This document shows positions 14,516 to 21,993 of a stretch of DNA of 42,447 nucleotides, in pieces. The notes under the pieces were generated by a model that worked only from the letters and a program-made list of their open reading frames with translations, searched no databases and was not told the DNA's origin. Position 1 is the stretch's first letter. Each line of letters starts with the position of its first letter. The position numbers and the translations under genes are program-made. Origin of the DNA: Fibrobacter sp. Its GTDB lineage: Bacteria; Fibrobacterota; Fibrobacteria; Fibrobacterales; Fibrobacteraceae. Location: contig JAGCGO010000096.1 of NCBI GenBank assembly GCA_017649565.1, positions 1 through 42,447 of the forward strand, in the 5' to 3' direction.

Positions 14516-17203
14516 CTATTTCTTGTTCAGACGGCGGTAACCGCGACGATAGGTTTCGGAAGTACGCTGGTAACGCATGTAGGAGTACGAAGGAGTCGTA
14601 CCACCCTGCATGTAGCAGTACTCGTATTCTTCCTTAATCACGGACATCTGGTAGATGTACGGGCCCGTGCCCAGCTTGCGGCCTTCCTGAGTCACCGGAT
14701 ACATCTTCACGGCAACGAGCATAGCGCCAGAACCGTTCGGGAACAGTGCCGTACCCGGATTCACGACCTTGCTTTCGCCGCACGACGTACGGGACGTTCC
14801 ACCATTGGCCTTCTGGAGAGCCGCAGTGAACTCTTCGGCGCTCACAGACTGGTTGTACTGGCTCACGAAATGGCCGAGGTGGTCAAACACGCGGATGTTC
14901 ACCTTGAACGGCTGGGTCGTCGTAAATGCATAGCTCACGCAACTTTCGTTATTGTCGGCCGTGAAGCAGCGGGGACCGACCGGAGAATTGAATGCGACCG
15001 GAGTCGTCACCGGGCTGAGGCCGGCATTGCTACCGTCAATGGCAGGAGCGGCCGTATACTGGGCAATCTGATCGTCACTCAGCGTCAACGGGTCCTGACC
15101 AGTAACAGCAGGAAGAGCCGTCAACAGGAGTTCGCCAGTAGCTGCATCCGGAAGGCCATCGCTGCCAGCCATACCGGTAAGTTCCTGAGCCTGAGCGTCG
15201 AAGTCCGGACGGTCAATGGAGTTGTCCTGCGGGACAAGGACCGTTTTCGGCTTGACGTTAAGAGTAATGGGACCCCATTCCACGGGGAAGCCTTCGACAG
15301 ACTTGCCGCCCTTGGACGTGATGCTGAACGGAGTTCCGGCATATTTCATCTTGGAGTTCCAGTTATAGCCTTCGGCGGTCGGATCGGCCGACGGGAAGTT
15401 GAATGCCAGTTCGTCACCACCCAAAAGGCCGGTGGACACCGGATTGCCGTTCACGTCAACAAGATTTCCCTGGATTTCGTACATGAAGCCATCGGCGCCC
15501 TTGTTCTGCGGTTCGCTCATGGCCGTAACGACAAAGCCAAGCGTATCCTTACCGATGACCTTGCCGGAAGCATCGTACTTGTTGCGGGTAACCAGGATGG
15601 AAGGCATTCCACCCGTAACCATGCCAGCGACAACGCCCGGATCAAGTTCCGTGTTCAGGAACATGCTGTTCGTCGTCGTATCGCCCTCGATGGTGATGAT
15701 GAAGTCCATGATGGAAGGCTGACCATACTTGGTCGGAGCGATTTCGGAAAGGGACGTACGGATGTACATGTTGGAGCCGTCGGTCTGGCGGTCCGCATAG
15801 AAGAAGTGGAGATGGTGCCACGTGTTGTTCTGCCAGGTCGTCGTACCCGGAACGCAGTTGGCCTCGTTCATGAGAGGCGGGTTGCCCATGAAGGCGACAA
15901 GGGCCGGATCCGCCTGGCAACCATGGTTGTTGGCGGCCAGCACGGCGATATCCACTTTACCCGGAGCGGAAAGGTGAGTACCGCCCAAGTCCACGACCAG
16001 GACGCCATCCACGAAAATCCACATGTCATCGTCACCGGTAAATTCGAACACTTCGTGGTTGGGAGTCTGGTTCAGTTCATTGTACTTGAACTTGGCATAG
16101 CCCATCATCGTGAAGTTGTAGTTGCGCAAGTGGCTCAAGCCGACATTCGAGGAACCAACGGCAGTAACGGCCGCATTCGGGTTACGCGGGCCACCGGCAT
16201 TGAGCCAGCCCGTGCAAAGGGCACTCGTGTTCTGCTTGAGGAAGTCCGTCTGGTCGGCGGCGTACTGGTAATCATACGGGGGGCAGAAAATGGACAGGGA
16301 CTGAGCACCCCACGTGTCGCACTTGTCCGTCTTGCATTCAGCAGGGCTAACCCATTCCAAAGTCTGCGGGTTGATGCTGTCCAACGGGAAGTATCCGCCG
16401 TTGTTGTAGTTGTAGTCGATAACGTAGAAGTTGCTCTTCTCGTTTTCCTTAGGAATGGTGAGGACCGCGTTGGTACGCTTGTTTATGCCATCGACATCGC
16501 GGTACCATTCGTTAAAGTTCGTATTGTCGCACAGGTCGAGCATCTTTTCGATAAACACACCGTCAAGCATGTCGTCCTGTCCAGTCACGCTGGCGTCACC
16601 GTCCACATCAGTGAAAATAAGGTACGGCTTGACCATGCCGGGAGTGTAGTAAACCGGGTTTTCCCAAACAGTACCGCTAGTACAGGTAGCCCCGTGCACG
16701 GCAGGCTGTCCGTCGGTACCATTCGCCACCTTGGCATAGCCGCGCTTGGTCACCGACCTGCCGTTAAAGGTACCGTCTTCGGAGCACTGGCCGTATTCCA
16801 ACGGCTGGGACGAAGAAACCATCTTGGCAAGGTAGCTGGGAAGGGCCGAGTTTTCCACCATCGGATAACCGTCCTGGCCAATCTGGGCACCCGTCTTGGA
16901 ACGTCCGTTTCCGCAGGAACGGTGCATGGTTTCTTGACCGTACCAGGTTTCGTCGTAACCGTCGCAGCGTTTACCACCGCACAACGTGCTATTGTAGATG
17001 TTGTCACGGCACATACCGCTGTTACACGGAGACGGAGAATCGCCTGGGCTCACATATTCTTCTGAAAAGTTTTCAAAGTCCGGATGATTCGGCTGAAAGT
17101 CACGAATAACAATATCCAAGTCGGCGGTCGCCACCGGCGCCCCCATAGCCAAAGATGCAGTACCGACCAAAAGACCGGCAACAAGCCAGCTTCTCTGTTC
17201 CAT
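14516..17203 (-). CDS. Large secreted fibro-slime domain protein
   Basis: An 895-residue exported protein with signal peptide (MEQRSWLVAGLLVGTASLAMG). The central region, with FEFTGDDDMWIFVDGVLVVD at about 385-405 and HHLHFFYADRQTDGSNMYI at about 463-480, is the fibro-slime domain (TIGR02148), described for Fibrobacter and slime-mould proteins and resembling a PA14 lectin-like fold. Many cysteines lie in the first 330 residues. The C-terminal third has Ig-like segments, then a Cys-containing Tyr/Arg-rich tail ending RRGYRRLNKK. The ATG at 17203 is chosen (GGAG 10 nt upstream); 17212 is possible. Probably a surface or slime component involved in adhesion to plant matter, but no experiment is implied. 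It is monocistronic and convergent with the yajC operon. Confidence 0.9.
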   Translation of the reverse strand: MEQRSWLVAGLLVGTASLAMGAPVATADLDIVIRDFQPNHPDFENFSEEYVSPGDSPSPCNSGMCRDNIYNSTLCGGKRCDGYDETWYGQETMHRSCGNGRSKTGAQIGQDGYPMVENSALPSYLAKMVSSSQPLEYGQCSEDGTFNGRSVTKRGYAKVANGTDGQPAVHGATCTSGTVWENPVYYTPGMVKPYLIFTDVDGDASVTGQDDMLDGVFIEKMLDLCDNTNFNEWYRDVDGINKRTNAVLTIPKENEKSNFYVIDYNYNNGGYFPLDSINPQTLEWVSPAECKTDKCDTWGAQSLSIFCPPYDYQYAADQTDFLKQNTSALCTGWLNAGGPRNPNAAVTAVGSSNVGLSHLRNYNFTMMGYAKFKYNELNQTPNHEVFEFTGDDDMWIFVDGVLVVDLGGTHLSAPGKVDIAVLAANNHGCQADPALVAFMGNPPLMNEANCVPGTTTWQNNTWHHLHFFYADRQTDGSNMYIRTSLSEIAPTKYGQPSIMDFIITIEGDTTTNSMFLNTELDPGVVAGMVTGGMPSILVTRNKYDASGKVIGKDTLGFVVTAMSEPQNKGADGFMYEIQGNLVDVNGNPVSTGLLGGDELAFNFPSADPTAEGYNWNSKMKYAGTPFSITSKGGKSVEGFPVEWGPITLNVKPKTVLVPQDNSIDRPDFDAQAQELTGMAGSDGLPDAATGELLLTALPAVTGQDPLTLSDDQIAQYTAAPAIDGSNAGLSPVTTPVAFNSPVGPRCFTADNNESCVSYAFTTTQPFKVNIRVFDHLGHFVSQYNQSVSAEEFTAALQKANGGTSRTSCGESKVVNPGTALFPNGSGAMLVAVKMYPVTQEGRKLGTGPYIYQMSVIKEEYEYCYMQGGTTPSYSYMRYQRTSETYRRGYRRLNKK

Positions 17204-17243
17204 AAAATCCATGCTCCAATAAAGGTTTATATTTCTCCACCTA

Positions 17244-17276
17244 AATATATACCTTTTATTCCCAAAATTCACTCAA
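17244..17276 (-). promoter_or_regulatory. Putative promoter of the fibro-slime gene
   Basis: On the minus strand: TTGAGT (17276-17271), a 19-bp spacer, then TATATATTT (17251-17243). The spacer is longer than the usual 17, so the -35 is uncertain. Confidence 0.45.
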
Positions 17277-17397
17277 ACTAAGCTAAAATCTATGTAAAAA
17301 AGAGGTTTGCAAAAATAGGGTGATTTAAAACAACCCAAAGACCTGCAAAGCTCTTGAAATAAGGGCTGGAGCCCCAACGGGGAGAGTGCTCTTTAGC

Positions 17398-17405
17398 TAT
17401 ATTTC
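17398..17405 (+). promoter_or_regulatory. -10-like TATATTTC, 5 nt before the ATG (leaderless)
   Basis: TATATTTC, five bases (GCCCA), then ATG at 17411, with no Shine-Dalgarno. Transcription would begin at or next to the start codon. Upstream, about 17364-17380, GGGCT/AGCCC and CCCC/GGGG form alternative hairpins. Confidence 0.55.
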
Positions 17406-17410
17406 GCCCA

Positions 17411-18028
17411 ATGAATTGGGGTATTTTTTTCTTTATCGCCATCGCCGTCATTTTGATGCGGATTTTCTGGTTGCGCATCAAGGCAAACAGCATGAAATCC
17501 GAAAGTTTCAAGGCCTTGCCCCCCAAGGACCAACTGGCAGTCCTCAAGGAATGCCTCCTCAACAACCCCACAGAAACGAATTTGCGGAACCTTGACGAAT
17601 TTTGCCAGAACCGTCAAATTTCCGTCGATGCCGGGACATACCGCCCATTTATCGCAAAACAGGTGGAATTGACCCGGAAAAAGGACGCCATCGCCGAAGA
17701 TAACGAGTTGTACGCCCAGGAATCAGCCTGGATGGACGCCATCCGACCGCTGGAATTTGCCGAAGCGCAAGCAGCCAGGGAAAACGGAGACCACGAACTT
17801 GCCATTTTGCGCGCCGTCGAAGGCATTGCCCGCCTCTACTCGGACGAAGCCATCGAAAAAGCGCTCCAGGACCTGGAAAATGTCTACCCCAAGGCCACAC
17901 GGCTGCTCGAAGGGTACCGCAAACTCACCGAAATCCGCGACACCTCCGGTGCCGACGAGAAATCCCTCGAGAATCTCCGCAAAAAACGCGACGCCTGGCA
18001 AGAAGACCTGCTCGCCATCGAGCAATAA
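17411..18028 (+). CDS. Membrane-anchored protein of unknown function with TPR-like helices
   Basis: A 205-residue protein not recognised as a named family. The first 21 residues form one membrane helix (MNWGIFFFIAIAVILMRIFW), with basic residues following it. The rest is soluble and almost wholly helical: LPPKDQLAVLKECLLNNPTE and FAEAQAARENGDHELAILRA resemble tetratricopeptide repeats, and the C-terminal 50 residues are charged and could form a coiled coil. Probably inner-membrane-anchored; the side is undetermined. The -10-like box 5 nt before the ATG suggests a leaderless transcript. It is convergent with the DUF3078-like gene across a two-way terminator. Confidence 0.75.
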   Translation: MNWGIFFFIAIAVILMRIFWLRIKANSMKSESFKALPPKDQLAVLKECLLNNPTETNLRNLDEFCQNRQISVDAGTYRPFIAKQVELTRKKDAIAEDNELYAQESAWMDAIRPLEFAEAQAARENGDHELAILRAVEGIARLYSDEAIEKALQDLENVYPKATRLLEGYRKLTEIRDTSGADEKSLENLRKKRDAWQEDLLAIEQ

Positions 18029-18044
18029 CCCCTAGATTCCCCAT

Positions 18045-18076
18045 AAAAAAAATTCCCGGCAGAACCGGGAACTTTT
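18045..18076. terminator. Bidirectional terminator
   Basis: TTCCCGG (18053-18059), loop CAGAA, CCGGGAA (18065-18071), then CTTTT. A run of A on the left serves the minus-strand gene. Confidence 0.85.
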
Positions 18077-18113
18077 ACAATTTCGGTGTTTTGCGCCCGC
18101 AAGGGGCATCGCA

Positions 18114-18986
18114 CTAGAACCAACGCCAGGTCAGACCGAACAGGATCATGTCCTTGTACTGGGCGTCCTTGTCGAGATCCTTGTCGTAGACCATGTCGAA
18201 GCCGACCTGGAGTTCGATAAGCGGCGCAATCGAGATGGTCAGGAGGTTTTCCCACTTTCCGTCGATTTCGTCAACACCCTTGAAATTGGCAAAGGCCCAG
18301 AGGCGGGTCTTGAAGCCCATGATGTCGGAGAAGGCATACTTGAACTCGGTGATACTTTCAAGACCCGGTTCGTCCTTGACTTCTTCGATTTCGTCTTCGG
18401 TATCCTTGTCGTCGGCATAGCCGTAACCATGAGAAACCGTCACACGGTTAGCAAAACCGAGACGCTGGGAGAAGTTCTCGTTCGGGATGTAGGCAAGACC
18501 GGCAACCTGTGTGAAGTAGACCGGGTCCATAAAGCAGGAAACGGGAGTCTTGATTTCGTCACCGTCTTCGTCTTCGCTGTAGCTATAGCCGGTCAGGAAC
18601 TGGGTTTCGTAACGGAGACCCACGTACGGCTTCAGGACTTCGGTCATGTTGAAGTCTACCATGGATTCCCAGAAAATCTTGTCGGCGGACTTACGCTTGC
18701 CAAGACCGTCAGTCCAAGTCTGTCCGAGGTCCAGATCGATCAAGTTACGCCAGTTAGCGACCGTCCACTTGCCCTGCACATCGGCATCGTAAGTGACAAG
18801 CCAGGTATAGCTGGAAGTTCCGTCTTCAGACCAGTTGCTGTAGTGCATACGGGTGTACTTCACAGCAGCGACAACGTCGGCAGTCCAGTTCTCGGGAAGC
18901 GAGCCCTCGAACATGCCGCCCTCGGCAAAAGCCGAAGTCACGCAAGCCAAAGCGGCAATGCCCAACATTTTGAGTGACTTTTTCAT
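18114..18986 (-). CDS. DUF3078-like outer-membrane protein
   Basis: A 290-residue exported protein. Signal peptide MKKSLKMLGIAALACVTSAFA. The rest has alternating amphipathic strands, many aromatic residues and ends in a tryptophan-arginine-tryptophan-phenylalanine, the kind of aromatic C-terminus expected for BAM-inserted beta-barrels. HYSNWSEDGTSSYTWLVTYDAD near residue 50 resembles the N-x-S-x-W-x-x-G-G signature of DUF3078 proteins known from Bacteroidetes and relatives, so that family is my best guess. An acidic loop (KDTEDEIEEVKDE) lies near 195. The start at 18986 has AGAGAGG upstream. Function unknown. Confidence 0.8.
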   Translation of the reverse strand: MKKSLKMLGIAALACVTSAFAEGGMFEGSLPENWTADVVAAVKYTRMHYSNWSEDGTSSYTWLVTYDADVQGKWTVANWRNLIDLDLGQTWTDGLGKRKSADKIFWESMVDFNMTEVLKPYVGLRYETQFLTGYSYSEDEDGDEIKTPVSCFMDPVYFTQVAGLAYIPNENFSQRLGFANRVTVSHGYGYADDKDTEDEIEEVKDEPGLESITEFKYAFSDIMGFKTRLWAFANFKGVDEIDGKWENLLTISIAPLIELQVGFDMVYDKDLDKDAQYKDMILFGLTWRWF

Positions 18987-19104
18987 TTCTACCTCTCTTT
19001 TTTGCCCATGGGGCCATGTAAACTGTTATGAAAAAAATAAGAATTTTTGGATGCCAATCAAGGTCAACACAAAGGCAATGCCTATTTTTCCCCGTATAAT
19101 TAGC

Positions 19105-19112
19105 TAGTTTTC
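19105..19112 (+). promoter_or_regulatory. -10-like TAGTTTTC, 5 nt before the ATG (leaderless)
   Basis: TAGTTTTC, five bases (TGAAC), then ATG at 19118, with no Shine-Dalgarno. A second candidate -10 (TATAAT, 19095-19100) would give a leader of about 10 nt, still without a ribosome binding site. Confidence 0.45.
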
Positions 19113-19117
19113 TGAAC

Positions 19118-19639
19118 ATGCGACAGTTCTTTTCAGCCATCATGATTCTTGCCTCCATTTGTCTTGCATCCGGAGCATCCGGTTCCGATAACCAGCAGAC
19201 AAAAGAAAGGAGAATCCAGTTTGGCTTGTCCGCCGGTGACCCTGTCCCACTCTCCCTAGTCGTCGGAGTCGGTCACAAGGCCGCGATCATGCGCATCCAG
19301 GGCATGGGATGGCGCAACGGGGAGAACGACTACTGGTGCGGCATTCGCGGAGGACTCGCCTGGACATTTTTTAGGGAACTTCCCTTCAATATCGACCTAG
19401 GAATCGGAGGCGGATACTCATTTGCCGAAGCCCCCAACAAGATGCACCAGGCATTGAACAAGGCGAACGGCGCCATGTACGCGCTGCCATACAACTACGA
19501 AGAAACACTCGATCTGTCAGCCGAAGTCTGGGTTCATTTATACGGAATCTACACGCAGATTTCCTACCCGCTGTACTACATCATGGACCACACAAAACCC
19601 ACCCTCCTGTGGAGAGCGGGTTATATGTTTGAAATCTAG
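19118..19639 (+). CDS. Small secreted protein, possible outer-membrane barrel
   Basis: A 173-residue exported protein, not recognised. The signal peptide is MRQFFSAIMILASICLASGASG. The mature part is Gly- and aromatic-rich with alternating strands (GIRGGLAWTFFRELPFNIDLGIGGGYSF, split in the middle by a turn), and ends YMFEI. This resembles a small 8-strand outer-membrane barrel or a DUF-type surface protein, but that is an inference from pattern only. It lies divergent from the DUF3078-like gene (131-nt gap with an SD for that gene) and convergent with trpS. Confidence 0.7.
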   Translation: MRQFFSAIMILASICLASGASGSDNQQTKERRIQFGLSAGDPVPLSLVVGVGHKAAIMRIQGMGWRNGENDYWCGIRGGLAWTFFRELPFNIDLGIGGGYSFAEAPNKMHQALNKANGAMYALPYNYEETLDLSAEVWVHLYGIYTQISYPLYYIMDHTKPTLLWRAGYMFEI

Positions 19640-19644
19640 ACAGA

Positions 19645-19657
19645 GCCCCATCGGGGC
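19645..19657. terminator. Short hairpin between convergent genes
   Basis: GCCCC (19645-19649), loop ATC, GGGGC (19653-19657). No T-run, so its terminator role is uncertain. Confidence 0.35.
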
Positions 19658-19664
19658 ACAACGG

Positions 19665-20660
19665 TTAGTACGTTCCGAGCAGGGAGCGCACCTTTTCCAT
19701 CATGGCCTTGGACTTGACGCGGGCCTTCTCCTTACCGTACGCGAGGATCTTGTCGATTTCCTCGGTGTGGTTGAGCAGGTAGAAGTACTTCTCGCGGGCA
19801 GCGCCCAGGTGTTCTTCGAGAACATTCTGGAGTTCCTGCTTCGCGTGGCCCCAACCCATGCCGCCAGCGCGGTAGCGGGCGGCAAGAGCCTCGGTCTGTT
19901 CCGGAGTGGCAAACAGCTTGTACAGCTTGAACACGTTACAAGTGTCGGGATCCTTGGGTTCTTCGATGCCCTGGGAGTTCGTGACGATCTTGCCGATCTT
20001 CTTCTTGAGGGCCTTGCTCTCGAGGAAGATATCGATGACGTTGTCGTAGGACTTGCTCATCTTGCGGCCGTCAAGACCCGGGATGATACCCGTCGTTTCC
20101 TGGAACACCGGTTCCGGAATCGTGAACACGTCTTCGCCAAAGTGCTTGTTGAACTTGATGGCGATGTCGCGGGCGAATTCCACGTGCTGCTTCTGGTCCT
20201 TGCCCACGGGCACGATGTCGGCGCTGAACATGAGGATGTCGGCGTCCATCAAGCAGGGGTAGCAGTAGAGACCCATGTTCACGTTCGCATCCGGATCTTC
20301 ACCGGCGGCTTCGTTCTTCGCGACCTTGTCCTTGTAGGCGTGGGCGCGGTTCATGAATCCCTTCGGCGTAAAGCAGCTCAAGGCCCAGCTGAGTTCGAAA
20401 ATCTCGGGAATGTCGCTCTGCTTGTAGAACAGGCCTTCTTCGGGGTTCAGGCCGAGGGCAAGCCAGGTGGCGGCAATCTTGTAGATGTTCGCGCGCATCT
20501 CGGCACCGTTCTGCACGGTCGTGAGCGCGTGGTAGTCTGCGATGAAGTAGACCGTATCGTAGGTCTTCGAAAGTTCGAGGGCCGGGCGGATGGCGCCCAG
20601 GTAGTTGCCTAAATGCGGCGTGCCGGTGGGCTTGATGCCCGTAAGGGATATCTTTTTCAT
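19665..20660 (-). CDS. trpS: Tryptophan--tRNA ligase
   Basis: Class I aminoacyl-tRNA synthetase that charges tRNA-Trp. The 331-residue protein shows the HIGH-type motif PHLGNYLGA near residue 18, YFIADYHALTT, PVGKDQKQHVEFARDIA and the KMSKS motif in DGRKMSKSYDN (about 192-202). Length is normal for bacterial TrpS. The start at 20660 gives MKKISLTGIKPTGTPHLG; longer in-frame extensions upstream run through the promoter and do not resemble TrpS. It follows the NUDIX gene by 22 nt on the same strand but has its own -10-like box. Confidence 0.97.
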   Translation of the reverse strand: MKKISLTGIKPTGTPHLGNYLGAIRPALELSKTYDTVYFIADYHALTTVQNGAEMRANIYKIAATWLALGLNPEEGLFYKQSDIPEIFELSWALSCFTPKGFMNRAHAYKDKVAKNEAAGEDPDANVNMGLYCYPCLMDADILMFSADIVPVGKDQKQHVEFARDIAIKFNKHFGEDVFTIPEPVFQETTGIIPGLDGRKMSKSYDNVIDIFLESKALKKKIGKIVTNSQGIEEPKDPDTCNVFKLYKLFATPEQTEALAARYRAGGMGWGHAKQELQNVLEEHLGAAREKYFYLLNHTEEIDKILAYGKEKARVKSKAMMEKVRSLLGTY

Positions 20661-20665
20661 GGGCG

Positions 20666-20695
20666 CAAATATAGAATCTTTTTCAGCCAAGCAAA
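20666..20695 (-). promoter_or_regulatory. trpS promoter, TTTG-N18-TATATTTG, leaderless
   Basis: On the minus strand TATATTTG (20673-20666), then five bases (CGCCC), then ATG at 20660. A TTTG lies 18 bp upstream (20695-20692). There is no Shine-Dalgarno. Confidence 0.6.
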
Positions 20696-21081
20696 GCCGA
20701 AACGACCTGAATGTCGGCCGGGAGCCAGTCCAGATTCCGCATTTCCGAGGCATCGACCCACTTGGCGGCCTCGTGCTCCAGCAACGTGAGGTGACCGCTA
20801 TCTATGGAGCAGAAAAAGCAGTGCATGGTCAGATGGAATGCAGGATAGTCATGTTCGACGGTACAGATAAATTCACCGACAGACACGTCGACAGCCAGTT
20901 CTTCCTTGAGTTCGCGGGCCAACGCCTGTTCCGGCGTTTCGCCGGCTTCCATCTTGCCGCCCGGAAATTCCCAGAAATCCTTGAAGTCGCCGTAGCCCCG
21001 CTGGGTCGCGAAATACCGGGCACCCGGCGTCCGAGGAGTCCCATCGCAAATGATTCCCGCCACAACTTCAATCCGTTTCAT
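20683..21081 (-). CDS. NUDIX hydrolase, MutT-like
   Basis: A 132-residue NUDIX enzyme, likely an 8-oxo-dGTP diphosphatase or related nucleotide-sanitising enzyme. The NUDIX box is G42-x5-E48-x7-R56-E57-L-x-E60-E61: it reads GKMEAGETPEQALARELKEEL. The final Gly of the box is Ala here (position 63), as in some MutT proteins. The N-terminal IEVVAGIICDG and ATQRGYGDFKDFWEFPGGK stretches are typical of MutT-type members. It is divergent from rsmA with only 41 bp between the start codons, and precedes trpS by 22 nt. Confidence 0.9.
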   Translation of the reverse strand: MKRIEVVAGIICDGTPRTPGARYFATQRGYGDFKDFWEFPGGKMEAGETPEQALARELKEELAVDVSVGEFICTVEHDYPAFHLTMHCFFCSIDSGHLTLLEHEAAKWVDASEMRNLDWLPADIQVVSALLG

Positions 21082-21086
21082 GGCCC

Positions 21087-21094
21087 CAAATGTA
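21087..21094 (-). promoter_or_regulatory. -10-like TACATTTG, 5 nt before the NUDIX start codon (leaderless)
   Basis: On the minus strand TACATTTG (21094-21087), five bases (GGGCC), ATG at 21081. No Shine-Dalgarno. It lies in the 41-bp gap shared with rsmA. Confidence 0.5.
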
Positions 21095-21109
21095 ACAAAA
21101 GACTTTTTC

Positions 21110-21117
21110 TATTTTTC
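21110..21117 (+). promoter_or_regulatory. -10-like TATTTTTC, 5 nt before the rsmA start codon (leaderless)
   Basis: TATTTTTC, five bases (ATGTC), then ATG at 21123. No Shine-Dalgarno. Its upstream region overlaps the divergent NUDIX promoter, so the two may compete. Confidence 0.5.
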
Positions 21118-21122
21118 ATGTC

Positions 21123-21902
21123 ATGGATAGAGCCCGCCGCCGAAAATTCGGACAGAACTTCTTGGACGTCCCTACCGCAAAACTGATTGCGGGGGACCTG
21201 CCCGTAAATGCGCACGACGTAGTGCTGGAAATCGGTCCTGGCCACGGCGCGCTCACGGAGCACCTGCTGGACCGCGCCGTGGAACTCACTGCCGTCGAAA
21301 TCGACGAGCAGTGCGTTGAATTTTTGGAACAAAAATTCCAGGACCGCGACAACTTCCACATTACAAACATCGACTTCCTGAAATTCGACCTGCAGGCTTT
21401 CCTCGACACGCACGAGAAACCCTGGGTCACGGGCAACCTTCCCTACAACGTGTCCACGGCCATCATCGCCGAGCTCATGCCGCGACTGCACCTCACGAAG
21501 GGCTTCATGGGCATGGTCCAGCTCGAAGTCGCCGAACGCATCTGCGCCTCGCCGTGCAGCAGCAATTACGGAAGCCTCTCCGTGCTCGTGTCCGCCTATG
21601 CCGACACGCAGATCTTAAGGAAGATCGGGCCCGAGCATTTCACGCCGCGTCCCAACGTCGACAGCGCCACGATGCTCCTCACGCCCAAGGAATGTCCGCT
21701 CAACGCCCCCGAAGGATTCTTTGACTTTGTCCGCGCCGCGTTCACGCAAAAGCGCAAGACACTCGCCAACTCCTTCGGCCGCGCCTACGACAAGAAAAAA
21801 ATCCAGGAAGCCATCGAGCTCCTGGACTACCCCACCACCGTCCGCGCCGAAGAACTCTCTCCCGCGCAGTTCCTTGAATTCTACAACGTCATCAAGGGCT
21901 AG
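21123..21902 (+). CDS. rsmA: 16S rRNA dimethyladenosine transferase RsmA/KsgA
   Basis: Dimethylates A1518 and A1519 of 16S rRNA with SAM, a checkpoint of 30S assembly. The 259-residue protein shows RRKFGQNFLD (7-15), the SAM motif VLEIGPGHGALTEHLL (34-49), AVEID (57-61), and the catalytic NLPYNVST (105-112). The C-terminal FDFVRAAFTQKRKTLANSF is typical. A second ATG, four bases upstream at 21119, is out of frame. The gene is probably leaderless. Confidence 0.97.
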   Translation: MDRARRRKFGQNFLDVPTAKLIAGDLPVNAHDVVLEIGPGHGALTEHLLDRAVELTAVEIDEQCVEFLEQKFQDRDNFHITNIDFLKFDLQAFLDTHEKPWVTGNLPYNVSTAIIAELMPRLHLTKGFMGMVQLEVAERICASPCSSNYGSLSVLVSAYADTQILRKIGPEHFTPRPNVDSATMLLTPKECPLNAPEGFFDFVRAAFTQKRKTLANSFGRAYDKKKIQEAIELLDYPTTVRAEELSPAQFLEFYNVIKG

Positions 21903-21925
21903 GCTTCCCTAGCCTTAACACGGAA

Positions 21926-21957
21926 AAGCCCCGCAAGCTAAAAAGCTTACGGGGCTT
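21926..21957. terminator. Terminator between rsmA and metE
   Basis: AAGCCCCG (21926-21933) pairs with CGGGGCTT (21950-21957); inside it AAGCT/AGCTT pairs again, giving one long stem. On the minus strand it is followed by TTTTCC, so it mainly terminates metE; rsmA, convergent, may share it. Confidence 0.8.
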
Positions 21958-21993
21958 ATGGTGTATATGGAAATTCTACTCTAAAGACTCGCT

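Noticed and set aside
14870..17065. 731-codon open frame antisense to the fibro-slime gene
   Set aside because: Antisense shadow of a GC-rich gene: Val/Arg/His-rich, no recognisable domain, no promoter or Shine-Dalgarno.
20661..20753. N-terminal extension of TrpS
   Set aside because: It runs through the promoter box and the end of the NUDIX gene; TrpS homology starts at 20660.
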